This document shows positions 34,636 to 41,989 of a stretch of DNA of 64,000 bases, in pieces. Source of the stretch: Undibacterium sp049340185 (lineage in GTDB: Bacteria > Pseudomonadota > Gammaproteobacteria > Burkholderiales > Burkholderiaceae_D); the NCBI RefSeq assembly GCF_049340185.1, contig NZ_JBMPPC010000005.1, forward strand, positions 372,001 through 436,000, read 5' to 3'. The notes below the pieces were generated by a model. It had not been told where the DNA came from and searched no databases. It saw only the letters and a list, made by a program, of their open reading frames with translations. A program made the translations under genes and the position numbers. Position 1 is the stretch's first letter, and each line of letters begins with the position of its first letter.

Positions 34636-35912
34636 ACGCCGCCATCATATTTGTCTTGTTGTTAGCGTTAATGCTGACAGGAATGCCAATTTCTATTTCT
34701 CTCGGTCTGACGGTATTGACCTTCTTGTTCACAATGACGACGGTACCAATTGAATCCGTTGCCCTGAAATTGTTCACAGGAATTGAGAAGTTCGAGATCA
34801 TGGCGATTCCGTTCTTTATTCTGGCGGGTAATTTCCTCACACATGGCGGGGTGGCGCGGCGCATGATTAATTTTGCCGCCTCGATGGTAGGTCACTGGCA
34901 CGGCGGTCTGGCATTGGCTGGTGTCATGGCCTGCGCGTTGTTTGCTGCGGTATCCGGCTCATCTCCGGCGACGGTGGTCGCGATTGGCTCGATCATTATG
35001 CCGGCGATGGTGAAGCAGGGTTACCCTAAAGGCTTCGGCGCCGGTGTGATTACGACCTCAGGTGCTTTGGGTATTTTGATTCCACCTTCAATTGTGATGG
35101 TCATGTACTCGGTGTCGACTAATACGTCAGTCGGTCAGTTATTTATGGCGGGTGTGGTCCCTGGTTTGTTGCTGGCGATTTTCCTTGGTTTGACGACCTG
35201 GTTCCTGGCACGCAAGCATAATTATCCACGCATGCCAAAAGCGAGCTGGGCTGAGCGACTGGTACATTTCCGCAAAAGTGCTTGGGGTTTGCTGCTGATC
35301 GTGATTGTGATGGGCGGCATTTATACCGGGATGTTTACACCTACCGAGGCTGCGGCTGTCTCTGCCGTCTATGCCTTCATTGTGGCGGTATTTGTGTATA
35401 AAGACATGAGTTTGGCGAAGGTTCCTAAGGTCTTGCTGGATTCTGCGGCGATGTCGGCAATGCTGCTCTACATCATTACCAATGCCGTTTTATTCTCCTT
35501 CCTGATGACCAGTGAAAATATTCCGCAAGCGATGGCGGGATGGATCATGGATAAAGGTTTTGGCATGATCAGCTTCTTGCTGGTGGTGAATATCCTGTTG
35601 CTGCTGGCAGGTAATGTGATGGAGCCGTCATCGATTGTGCTGATCATGGCCCCTATTTTGTTTCCGGTTGCGATGAAGCTCGGCATCGATCCTGTGCATT
35701 TTGGCATCATCATGGTGGTCAATATGGAGGTCGGTATGTGCCATCCACCCGTGGGGCTGAATCTCTATGTCGCCTCAGGAATCACCAAAATGGGGATTAC
35801 TGAATTGACCGTCGCCGTGATGCCGTGGTTATTGACGATGATAGGCTTCTTGTTGTTAATTACTTACGTGCCACAAATTTCCACTTGGTTACCCCAGTTA
35901 GTCTACAAATAA
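34632..35912 (+). CDS. dctM: TRAP transporter large subunit DctM
   Basis: This 426-aa channel subunit has about 12 membrane helices. Markers are GMPISISLGLTVLTF near the start, FAAVSGSSPATVVAIGSI (about residue 97-114), GILIPPSIVMVMYSV (about 150-164) and the C-terminal NMEVGMCHPPVGLNLYV. It closes the dctPQM operon and is followed by a hairpin terminator. Confidence 0.94.
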   Translation: MNAAIIFVLLLALMLTGMPISISLGLTVLTFLFTMTTVPIESVALKLFTGIEKFEIMAIPFFILAGNFLTHGGVARRMINFAASMVGHWHGGLALAGVMACALFAAVSGSSPATVVAIGSIIMPAMVKQGYPKGFGAGVITTSGALGILIPPSIVMVMYSVSTNTSVGQLFMAGVVPGLLLAIFLGLTTWFLARKHNYPRMPKASWAERLVHFRKSAWGLLLIVIVMGGIYTGMFTPTEAAAVSAVYAFIVAVFVYKDMSLAKVPKVLLDSAAMSAMLLYIITNAVLFSFLMTSENIPQAMAGWIMDKGFGMISFLLVVNILLLLAGNVMEPSSIVLIMAPILFPVAMKLGIDPVHFGIIMVVNMEVGMCHPPVGLNLYVASGITKMGITELTVAVMPWLLTMIGFLLLITYVPQISTWLPQLVYK

Positions 35913-35921
35913 AAGTCGGAT

Positions 35922-35954
35922 AAAGCCGTAGTTACACTAAGTAAATACGGCTTT
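35922..35954 (+). terminator. Terminator of the dctPQM operon
   Basis: AAAGCCGTA (35922-35930) and TACGGCTTT (35946-35954) form a 9-bp stem with a 15-base loop, followed by GTTGATTTT. Confidence 0.7.
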
Positions 35955-36042
35955 GTTGATTTTAGTAATAAAGAAATTTGTCTTGTCCAGCACAATTTTC
36001 AGTAAAACCACGTATTTGTACTTATATGCAACAGCGCCCTTT

Positions 36043-36088
36043 TTTTGTGCGTAATCAATTTGAAACGCACAAAATTGCATGCTATATT
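36043..36088 (+). promoter_or_regulatory. Sigma-70 promoter overlapped by a perfect 10-bp inverted repeat
   Basis: TTGAAA (36060-36065) and TATATT (36083-36088) are spaced by exactly 17 bases. A perfect inverted repeat, TTTTGTGCGT (36043-36052) and ACGCACAAAA (36065-36074), covers the region just upstream of, and the first bases after, the -35 element. A protein bound there would block RNA polymerase, so this looks like a repressor site. Transcription would start near 36095. Confidence 0.7.
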
Positions 36089-36094
36089 CTTGGC

Positions 36095-36326
36095 AGATTG
36101 AAATTTAGCAGTAAGCTTCTAAAATAGAATTAGATGAAGCGAAATAGCGCTGAATATAGCTGTACAGGTTTATAAGGCGGTAGTGCATAAAAACGGTATC
36201 GATACCGTAGGACACTGAGGAGACGCGCGTTTTAATACAAGCTGAGTGCTAAAAGAGTGAGATAGCGCTAAACAGCCCGAAACGCGAAAGAAGTTTTAAA
36301 GGCGCATCGCTTGATGCGCCTTTTTT
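36095..36326 (+). ncRNA. Candidate small RNA of about 230 nt (or terminated leader of ogt)
   Basis: A near-consensus promoter is followed by about 200 bases without a credible protein gene and then an excellent intrinsic terminator: GGCGCATC (36301-36308), loop GCTT, GATGCGCC (36313-36320), six T's. Internal structure includes the perfect palindrome ACGGTATCGATACCGT (36193-36208) and repeated AGCGCT words near 36147 and 36264. A 13-codon frame from 36133 (MKRNSAEYSCTGL) is possible. It does not match 6S, tmRNA, RNase P or SRP RNA as I know them. The ogt gene begins 66 bases beyond the terminator. Confidence 0.6.
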
Positions 36327-36392
36327 CTTTCTGGTTTTGCTATATTCAATTATTCTCCATTCCGTCATTTCCTTATTTCCTCGCAGGCCACT

Positions 36393-36914
36393 ATGCAAGA
36401 CAGAGAAACCGGTATCTTTTCCGCTATCGTTCATGCACCTTTCGGTGCCATCGGTATCCGTACAGAATCGCAGTTAGTGACTGAACTGGTGTATCTGCCG
36501 CCCCGTTTCCCTGACAAAGCACCGGTTGATAAAGTTGCAGAGAAGGCCTCCAAGCAAATCGAACGCTATTTGGCGGAGCCTGATTATCGCTTTGACTTGC
36601 CTCTCAAACAGGTGGGTAGCGTATTTCAGACCAAGGTCTGGCAAACGATTTCTTCGATTCCGCGTGGCGAGATCCTGACCTATGGACAGATCGCTAAGCA
36701 TATAAAATCGGCACCACGTGCGGTAGGGCAGGCATGTGGCGCGAACTGGTTTCCCTTAGTGATCCCATGCCATAGAGTCACTGCTGCTGGTGGCCTTGGC
36801 GGTTTTGCGCATCACGATGATGAAACTGGGTTTCACCTCGGTGTAAAGCGCTGGTTGCTTACCCATGAGGGCGTGGCCGGTTACACCCAGGAGTCTTTGT
36901 GGACGTCAAAGTAG
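36393..36914 (+). CDS. ogt: Methylated-DNA-[protein]-cysteine S-methyltransferase
   Basis: This 173-aa protein repairs O6-alkylguanine by transferring the alkyl group to its own cysteine. The active-site motif IPCHRV is near residue 126, preceded by the helix-turn-helix region IPRGEILTYGQIAKHI and RAVGQACGANWFPLV. The asparagine hinge (GANW) and the GGFAHHDDETGFHLGVKRWLL tail fit the family. Its end overlaps the xerD start by 16 bases. Confidence 0.93.
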   Translation: MQDRETGIFSAIVHAPFGAIGIRTESQLVTELVYLPPRFPDKAPVDKVAEKASKQIERYLAEPDYRFDLPLKQVGSVFQTKVWQTISSIPRGEILTYGQIAKHIKSAPRAVGQACGANWFPLVIPCHRVTAAGGLGGFAHHDDETGFHLGVKRWLLTHEGVAGYTQESLWTSK

Positions 36915-37852
36915 CAAGCTCAGATGCTCAGGGATCCTCCGCAATCCCGGTACTGTTGCCTCCACCTATCCAGGAGCAGATTGACCAGTTTTGTGACACG
37001 CTCTGGCTAGAAGATGGCTTAGCAAAAAATTCATTAGAAGCGTATCGACGCGATCTACGTTTTTTTGCAGAATGGCTATATTTACAGCGACAAAAACATT
37101 TGTATCAAGCCGACGAGGTGGATGTTGCAAGCTATATCGCGCAAAAACACGCCATCTCAAAAGCGACCTCTGCAAATCGCAGAATGACCGTCCTCAAACG
37201 ATTTTACCGTCTGGCATTTCGTCAGAATCTGATGACGGCAAATCCCTGTACTAAACTACGATCGGCAAAGCAGGCTAGTCGCTTACCTCACACGCTGAGT
37301 GAAGCGCAAGTCGAAGCCTTATTGCAAGCACCCGACGACAGCACACCACACGGTCTGCGGGACCGCACGATGCTGGAGGTTTTATATGCATGCGGTTTAC
37401 GGGTCACTGAACTGGTAACCTTGCGTTCACTTGAAGTCAGTCTCAATGACGGTGTTCTGCGAATTACCGGCAAAGGTAGCAAAACCCGCCTGGTACCCTT
37501 CGGCGAAGTCGCCAGGATGTGGATGGAGCGTTATTTACGAGATGTACGACCACAAATCCTGAATGGTCAGATCGATGACGCCCTATTCGTGACCGCCCGT
37601 GGTGGTGCGATGACGAGGCAAATGTTTTGGATTCTGATTAAAAAATATGCGGGCATGGCAGGTATTCACACACCCCTGTCACCCCACACCTTGCGCCACG
37701 CGTTTGCAACACATTTACTGAACCACGGCGCCGACTTGCGCGTCGTACAGCTTTTGCTTGGTCACTCAGATATCTCAACTACACAGATATATACCCATGT
37801 CGCAAAAGAGCGTTTGAAGAAGCTGCATGCTTTGCATCATCCTAGGGGATAA
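36899..37852 (+). CDS. xerD: Site-specific tyrosine recombinase XerD
   Basis: XerD (317 aa) acts with XerC at dif to resolve chromosome dimers. The SAM-like N-terminal domain covers about residues 20-115 and the catalytic domain about 130-310. Catalytic residues are visible: Arg in ACGLRVTEL, Lys in GKGSKTRLVP, His-x-x-Arg in PHTLRHAFATH, His in LLGHSDIS and the nucleophile Tyr in TQIYTHV. The start is a GTG at 36899 with CAGGAG five bases upstream, nested in the end of ogt. Confidence 0.95.
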   Translation: MDVKVASSDAQGSSAIPVLLPPPIQEQIDQFCDTLWLEDGLAKNSLEAYRRDLRFFAEWLYLQRQKHLYQADEVDVASYIAQKHAISKATSANRRMTVLKRFYRLAFRQNLMTANPCTKLRSAKQASRLPHTLSEAQVEALLQAPDDSTPHGLRDRTMLEVLYACGLRVTELVTLRSLEVSLNDGVLRITGKGSKTRLVPFGEVARMWMERYLRDVRPQILNGQIDDALFVTARGGAMTRQMFWILIKKYAGMAGIHTPLSPHTLRHAFATHLLNHGADLRVVQLLLGHSDISTTQIYTHVAKERLKKLHALHHPRG

Positions 37853-37932
37853 AAGTATAGACAAATGGCAATATAGTGCTTTTCTAGCGATATAATTTAT
37901 TCTCACGACTGAAACATGATGGTGAGATTATT

Positions 37933-38424
37933 TTGGCTAAAAAAGAACACGTATCCGTCACACAAGCGACACAATTCTTACGTAAGCACAAAGCGCTGTT
38001 CTCCGAGCATCCTTATGCCTACGAAGAGTTTGGTGGAACGGCAGTTTCTGCCCGTGAGCTGGCGGTTGATGAGCATGCCGTGGTTAAAACTCTAGTGATG
38101 CAAGATGATGTGGCTAAACCCTTGATTGTTTTAATGCATGGTGACCGTAAGGTATCGACCAAGAATCTGGCGCGGCAAATCGGATGTAAATCGGTGGAGC
38201 CGTGCAAGCCTGAAATCGCACAGAAACATTCTGGTTATCTGATTGGTGGTACTTCGCCGTTTGGTACGCGGAAACAGATGCCGGTTTATGTCGAGAACAG
38301 CATTTTGAATTTGGATAAAATTTATATTAATGGAGGTCAGCGCGGTTATCTGGTTGGGATAGCACCAGAGTTGCTAACTTCTTTACTGCAAGCGCAGCCG
38401 GTGCAATGCGCACTTGACGAGTAA
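37933..38424 (+). CDS. ybaK: Cys-tRNA(Pro) deacylase YbaK/EbsC
   Basis: This 163-aa free-standing editing protein hydrolyses mischarged Cys-tRNA(Pro). Family motifs are VVKTLVMQDD, KVSTKNLAR, GYLIGGTSPFGTRKQMPVYV (about residue 97-116) and the terminal NGGQRGYLVGIAP. The start is a TTG at 37933, which gives MAKKEHVSVTQATQFL and lies behind GGTGAG; no alternative ATG fits. A TATAAT-like element lies about 40 bases upstream. Confidence 0.92.
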   Translation: MAKKEHVSVTQATQFLRKHKALFSEHPYAYEEFGGTAVSARELAVDEHAVVKTLVMQDDVAKPLIVLMHGDRKVSTKNLARQIGCKSVEPCKPEIAQKHSGYLIGGTSPFGTRKQMPVYVENSILNLDKIYINGGQRGYLVGIAPELLTSLLQAQPVQCALDE

Positions 38425-38521
38425 ATTTTTTGCCAAGTTGATGAAATTATTCATGCCGTTATGAAATTCACATAAACTGCCGTACGTTTTTACATACTCT
38501 TACATCATTAGAAGGAATCGA

Positions 38522-39127
38522 ATGACTACTTTGCTTGCAGTACTTGCCGCTTACCTGATCGGGTCGATCTCATTTGCGGTAGTGGTCAGTAAAATTTTTG
38601 GTCTGGCGGATCCGCGTACTTACGGATCTAAAAATCCGGGAGCGACGAATGTTCTGCGTAGCGGGAACAAAGTCGCAGCGGTTCTGACTTTGCTTGGTGA
38701 TGGATTTAAAGGCTGGTTAGCTGTCTGGCTGGCAGTCACTTACGGCCCGCAGGTTGACTTGAATGAAAATGCCATTGGTCTGGTGGCGATTGCTGTGTTT
38801 CTCGGGCATTTATGGCCGGTATTTTTTAAATTCGTCGGTGGCAAGGGCGTCGCTACTGCTTTGGGGGTATTGCTTGGATTGAATCCTTGGCTGGGACTTG
38901 CGACATTGGCGACATGGCTGATCATTGCATTTGCGTTCCGCTATTCTTCTCTGGCAGCTTTAATTGCGGCAATTTTTGCGCCCTTTTACTATGGGTTTTT
39001 GTTCGGGCCGGATATCAAGTTGCTGGCAATTTTTGTGATGAGTGGTTTATTGATTTATCGTCATGGCCAGAATATTACGAATCTGATGAAGGGCAAAGAG
39101 AGTAAGCTCGGTAGCAAAAAGAAGTAG
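38522..39127 (+). CDS. plsY: Glycerol-3-phosphate acyltransferase PlsY
   Basis: PlsY (201 aa) is a membrane enzyme that acylates glycerol-3-phosphate using acyl-phosphate. It has about five helices and the three conserved loops: YLIGSISFAVV followed by RTYGSKNPGATNVLR, GHLWPVFFKFVGGKGVATALG, and a last motif near the C-terminus. A GAAGGAA ribosome site precedes the ATG. It lies in its common position near tsaD and ybaK. Confidence 0.95.
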   Translation: MTTLLAVLAAYLIGSISFAVVVSKIFGLADPRTYGSKNPGATNVLRSGNKVAAVLTLLGDGFKGWLAVWLAVTYGPQVDLNENAIGLVAIAVFLGHLWPVFFKFVGGKGVATALGVLLGLNPWLGLATLATWLIIAFAFRYSSLAALIAAIFAPFYYGFLFGPDIKLLAIFVMSGLLIYRHGQNITNLMKGKESKLGSKKK

Positions 39128-39206
39128 GTTTTATTGCTAGGAATATGTTTGTTTGCCATCTAAGATGAAATACTTGCAATGCTGAAAATTTCTATGGAGA
39201 TTGACC

Positions 39207-39659
39207 ATGTTCAAAAAAGTAGCTACTGCAATTTGCGCGCTTTCTTTTTTCTGGTGTATGCCCGTATTGTCGGCAGAGCACGGCACCGCCAGCGAGGCGA
39301 AAGTAATGGTGCAAAAAACTATTGAGGCGATGAAAAAATCTGGAGTTCAGGCAACGATTGCCGAGATCAATAAACGTGATGGGCAGTACTCGGATAAGGA
39401 TTTGTACGTTGTTGTGTATGATTTTAATGGTAAAAATCTGGCACATCTTAATCCGCGCATGGTGGGTAAAGACATGATTGAGCTTAAAGACGAAGACGGT
39501 AAATTCTTTATTAAAGAACGTCTTGAGATGGCGAAGAAAAAAGGCAGCGGTTGGCAGGATTATAAATTTCTGAATCCGCTGACTAAGCAAATCGAACCTA
39601 AATCAATGTACATAGAAAAGTATGAGGATGTCATTGTTGGCTGCGGTATCTACAAGTGA
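39207..39659 (+). CDS. Periplasmic single-Cache-domain protein
   Basis: This 150-aa protein has a signal peptide (FKKVATAICALSFFWCMPVLSA, cleavage after LSA) and a small extracytoplasmic Cache domain: DKDLYVVVYDFNGKNLAHLNP, MVGKDMIELKD and GWQDYKFLNPLTKQIEPKS. Such domains bind small ligands but usually sit on kinases or chemoreceptors; here it is free-standing. The ATG at 39207 has GGAGA six bases upstream; a TTG at 39201 is less likely. Confidence 0.83.
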   Translation: MFKKVATAICALSFFWCMPVLSAEHGTASEAKVMVQKTIEAMKKSGVQATIAEINKRDGQYSDKDLYVVVYDFNGKNLAHLNPRMVGKDMIELKDEDGKFFIKERLEMAKKKGSGWQDYKFLNPLTKQIEPKSMYIEKYEDVIVGCGIYK

Positions 39660-39746
39660 CTCGTTGTCGCTGAGCTTCTGAATCAATTAGCCTGAGTATT
39701 GTAATCAAGCTAAGTTGAAGCAAAAGCCGACATGTAGTTGCTGAAT

Positions 39747-40775
39747 TTAAGCAGCTTCTAATTCGTGCAAAGGCCAGCGAGGTCTTACGTTAAAACCATA
39801 ATCCCGTTTGGCTAAAGCGGGATTTTTTTTGAGTCGCATCGCACCTGCAAAAGCGATCATCGCGCCATTATCGGTACAAAATTCTAATTCAGGATAGAAC
39901 ACCTGAAAACGTCGTTTAGTGGCGGCCGCATTTAACGCAGCTCGCAGTTGACTGTTTGCCCCCACACCGCCCGCAATGACTAAACGTTTCATGCCGTGTT
40001 CTTTCATCGCAGTCACACATTTTGCGACCAGCACATCTACCAGCGCATCGACAAAGCCGCGCGCAATGTTCGCCTTATCCTGTTCGCAGATATTTACCGG
40101 GTGAGTTTTGACAACGGTAAGCACGGCCGTTTTTAAACCAGAAAAACTGAAATTCAGATCTTTGGAATGCAACATGGGACGCGGAAACTTATAAGCAAGC
40201 GGATCACCGAACTCTGCCAGACGTGAGATCGCAGGCCCTCCCGGATATGACAAACCTAAGAGTTTAGCGGACTTATCAAACGCTTCACCCGCAGCGTCGT
40301 CGAGAGTTTCGCCTAACAACTGATACTGACCTACGCCATCAACTCGCATGAGTTGCGTATGACCGCCGGACACCAATAAGGCGATGAATGGAAATGCCGG
40401 TGGCTTGCTTGCTAATAAAGGAGAAAGCAGATGGCCCTCCAGATGATGAATGCCCAATACGGGCTTATCTAGCGCCAAGCCTAATCCGCAGGCTACAGAA
40501 GCGCCAACTAGTAAAGCACCTGCCAGGCCTGGTCCTTGTGTATAAGCAATCGCATCAATCGCTGTGCGCGGCAATTGTGCTTTGTCTAGCACTTCTTCCA
40601 ATAAAGGAATTGCTCGTCGTATGTGATCGCGTGAGGCCAGTTCCGGTACTACCCCACCGTATTCTTGATGCATGGCGATTTGCGAGTGCAAGGCATGTGC
40701 CAATAGACCTTGTTCAGTGTCATATAAGGCAAGACCGGTTTCGTCGCAGGAAGATTCAAGACCAAGAACTATCAT
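39747..40775 (-). CDS. tsaD: tRNA N6-adenosine threonylcarbamoyltransferase TsaD
   Basis: TsaD (342 aa) transfers the threonylcarbamoyl group to A37 of ANN-decoding tRNAs, with TsaB and TsaE. The ASKHA fold is clear: MIVLGLESSCDETGLALYD at the start, the metal-binding HHLEGH (about residue 111-116), LLVSGGHTQLM, and AGGVGANSQLR. A longer frame opens at 40823, but the universal family start MIVLGLESSCDE fixes the ATG at 40773-40775. Confidence 0.96.
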   Translation of the reverse strand: MIVLGLESSCDETGLALYDTEQGLLAHALHSQIAMHQEYGGVVPELASRDHIRRAIPLLEEVLDKAQLPRTAIDAIAYTQGPGLAGALLVGASVACGLGLALDKPVLGIHHLEGHLLSPLLASKPPAFPFIALLVSGGHTQLMRVDGVGQYQLLGETLDDAAGEAFDKSAKLLGLSYPGGPAISRLAEFGDPLAYKFPRPMLHSKDLNFSFSGLKTAVLTVVKTHPVNICEQDKANIARGFVDALVDVLVAKCVTAMKEHGMKRLVIAGGVGANSQLRAALNAAATKRRFQVFYPELEFCTDNGAMIAFAGAMRLKKNPALAKRDYGFNVRPRWPLHELEAA

Positions 40776-40878
40776 TGTGTTTTCTAGAGGCAGATGCCAG
40801 AGTGGAGCGATTCTTGCATGCAAATGTCGCGATGCAAGTAGTTAAGAGCAGGATTATAGCGATAACGAGTGAAAATTG

Positions 40879-41538
40879 ATGAATAAGCCGAATTTTCCAG
40901 AATCAGTGACGCTACCACCGAGTTTAAAGATCGTGGTGGTCAACACCGTGATTTTGTATGAAGATGAACAAGACCCGCATGCGCAGGCACAGCTTGCCCG
41001 TTCGCGCGCGCTGCGCATTGGCTTGTTGCAAGCGGGTTACAACATTATTGCCGTGATTCCAGGCGACATGTATATGAGCGAACGTATCGCTCAGCTGCAA
41101 CCGGACATGATCATTATCGATGCTGAGTCGGATTCACGCGATGTGCTTGAGCACATGGTGATGGCTACTCGTGATGCACCGAGGCCCATCGTGTTGTTCA
41201 CCGAAGACAGCAATCAATCAAATATGGCGGCAGCAATGGAGGCAGGGGTGTCCGCATATGTTGTAGCCGGTTTGCATAGCGAGCGTATCAAGCCGGTATT
41301 GGATGTTGCAATGGCGCGCTTTAATGCTGATCAAAAGCTACGCTCCGAGTTGTCTGATACCAAAGCCAAGCTGGCAGAACGCAAGACCATCGAGCGTGCT
41401 AAGGGTTTGCTGATGGAGCGCCATCAGTTGTCCGAGAATGAGGCGTACCAAAAATTACGCAGGCAGGCGATGGAAAAAAATCTCAAACTGGTTGATCTGG
41501 CGCAACGGGTATTAGACGTTGCAGACTTGCTGGGTTGA
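40879..41538 (+). CDS. nasT: Nitrate-regulatory ANTAR antiterminator NasT
   Basis: NasT (219 aa) has an N-terminal receiver-like domain (about residues 17-145, LKIVVVNTVILYEDE) and a C-terminal ANTAR domain (about 155-215) with KLAERKTIERAKGLLMERHQLSENEAYQKLR. ANTAR proteins bind paired hexaloop hairpins in nascent RNA and prevent termination. An ideal target lies 310 bases downstream, ahead of nrtA. NasT is normally held inactive by NasS, a nitrate-binding NrtA relative, whose gene I do not find in this window. A TTG at 40876 sits directly before the ATG chosen. Confidence 0.9.
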   Translation: MNKPNFPESVTLPPSLKIVVVNTVILYEDEQDPHAQAQLARSRALRIGLLQAGYNIIAVIPGDMYMSERIAQLQPDMIIIDAESDSRDVLEHMVMATRDAPRPIVLFTEDSNQSNMAAAMEAGVSAYVVAGLHSERIKPVLDVAMARFNADQKLRSELSDTKAKLAERKTIERAKGLLMERHQLSENEAYQKLRRQAMEKNLKLVDLAQRVLDVADLLG

Positions 41539-41585
41539 TGGGGGCGGTATTGTCTGTCCTGCAAAGTGAACAACTGTGGTGCGGC

Positions 41586-41600
41586 GCACAAAATCAGTGC
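41586..41600 (+). promoter_or_regulatory. Candidate NtrC-binding site
   Basis: GCAC-N7-GTGC (41586-41600) fits the NtrC enhancer consensus and lies about 225 bases upstream of a sigma-54 promoter, a normal enhancer distance. The remainder of 41539-41820 shows no gene. Confidence 0.55.
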
Positions 41601-41821
41601 GAATTCTTTATGTGTTCTTCATCTGAAGCGCTACATTAGTTCGAGTCTTCAGGCGAAATTCGATTTTTAAGCGTAAATATTTCTGTCCGGTTCTTTCCCG
41701 CTCTTCCAAGCCCGACCTCAGGTTACAGTGCTTCATCTCAGTGAAACTCTAGGCGTACCGTTGCCTCCGCAAGGCAGATATTGCTTACTTTCTTCATTCT
41801 TAATCTGACTTAAAAACGATC

Positions 41822-41837
41822 TGGCACAGCAATTGCA
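41822..41837 (+). promoter_or_regulatory. Sigma-54 promoter of nrtABC
   Basis: TGGCACAGCAATTGCA matches the -24/-12 consensus (TGGCAC-N5-TTGCA) with the required ten bases between GG and GC. The start site would be near 41848, just before the ANTAR hairpins. Confidence 0.88.
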
Positions 41838-41850
41838 TAAGAGAAGGTAA

Positions 41851-41897
41851 GCGCCAACGATGGCGCACTTGTGAATCAGACCAACGGCGGTCGATTC
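41851..41897 (+). promoter_or_regulatory. Two-hairpin ANTAR target in the nrtA leader RNA
   Basis: Hairpin P1 is GCGCC (41851-41855), hexaloop AACGAT, GGCGC (41862-41866). Hairpin P2 is GACC (41879-41882), hexaloop AACGGC, GGTC (41889-41892), extended by GAATC/GATTC with one bulged A. Both hexaloops have A at position 1 and G at position 4, the defining feature of ANTAR-binding RNA. NasT encoded upstream is the natural partner. Confidence 0.88.
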
Positions 41898-41906
41898 GCA
41901 TCAGAC

Positions 41907-41959
41907 AAAGGTGTCTTCCCATACAAACAAATCGTTTGGTGGTAAGGCGCCTTTTTTTT
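41907..41959 (+). terminator. Leader terminator controlled by NasT
   Basis: AAAGGTGTCTT (41907-41917) pairs with AAGGCGCCTTT (41944-41954) as an 11-bp stem with two G-U pairs when read as RNA, an inner CAAAC/GTTTG extension, and a run of eight T's (41952-41959). It ends 30 bases before the nrtA start, so it would abort transcription unless antiterminated. Confidence 0.85.
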
Positions 41960-41989
41960 GTCCACAAATTATATAGCTGGAGTGCAGAC

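Noticed and set aside
36133..36174. 13-codon frame inside the candidate small RNA as a leader peptide
   Set aside because: No good ribosome site and no run of regulatory codons, so a translated attenuator is not supported.
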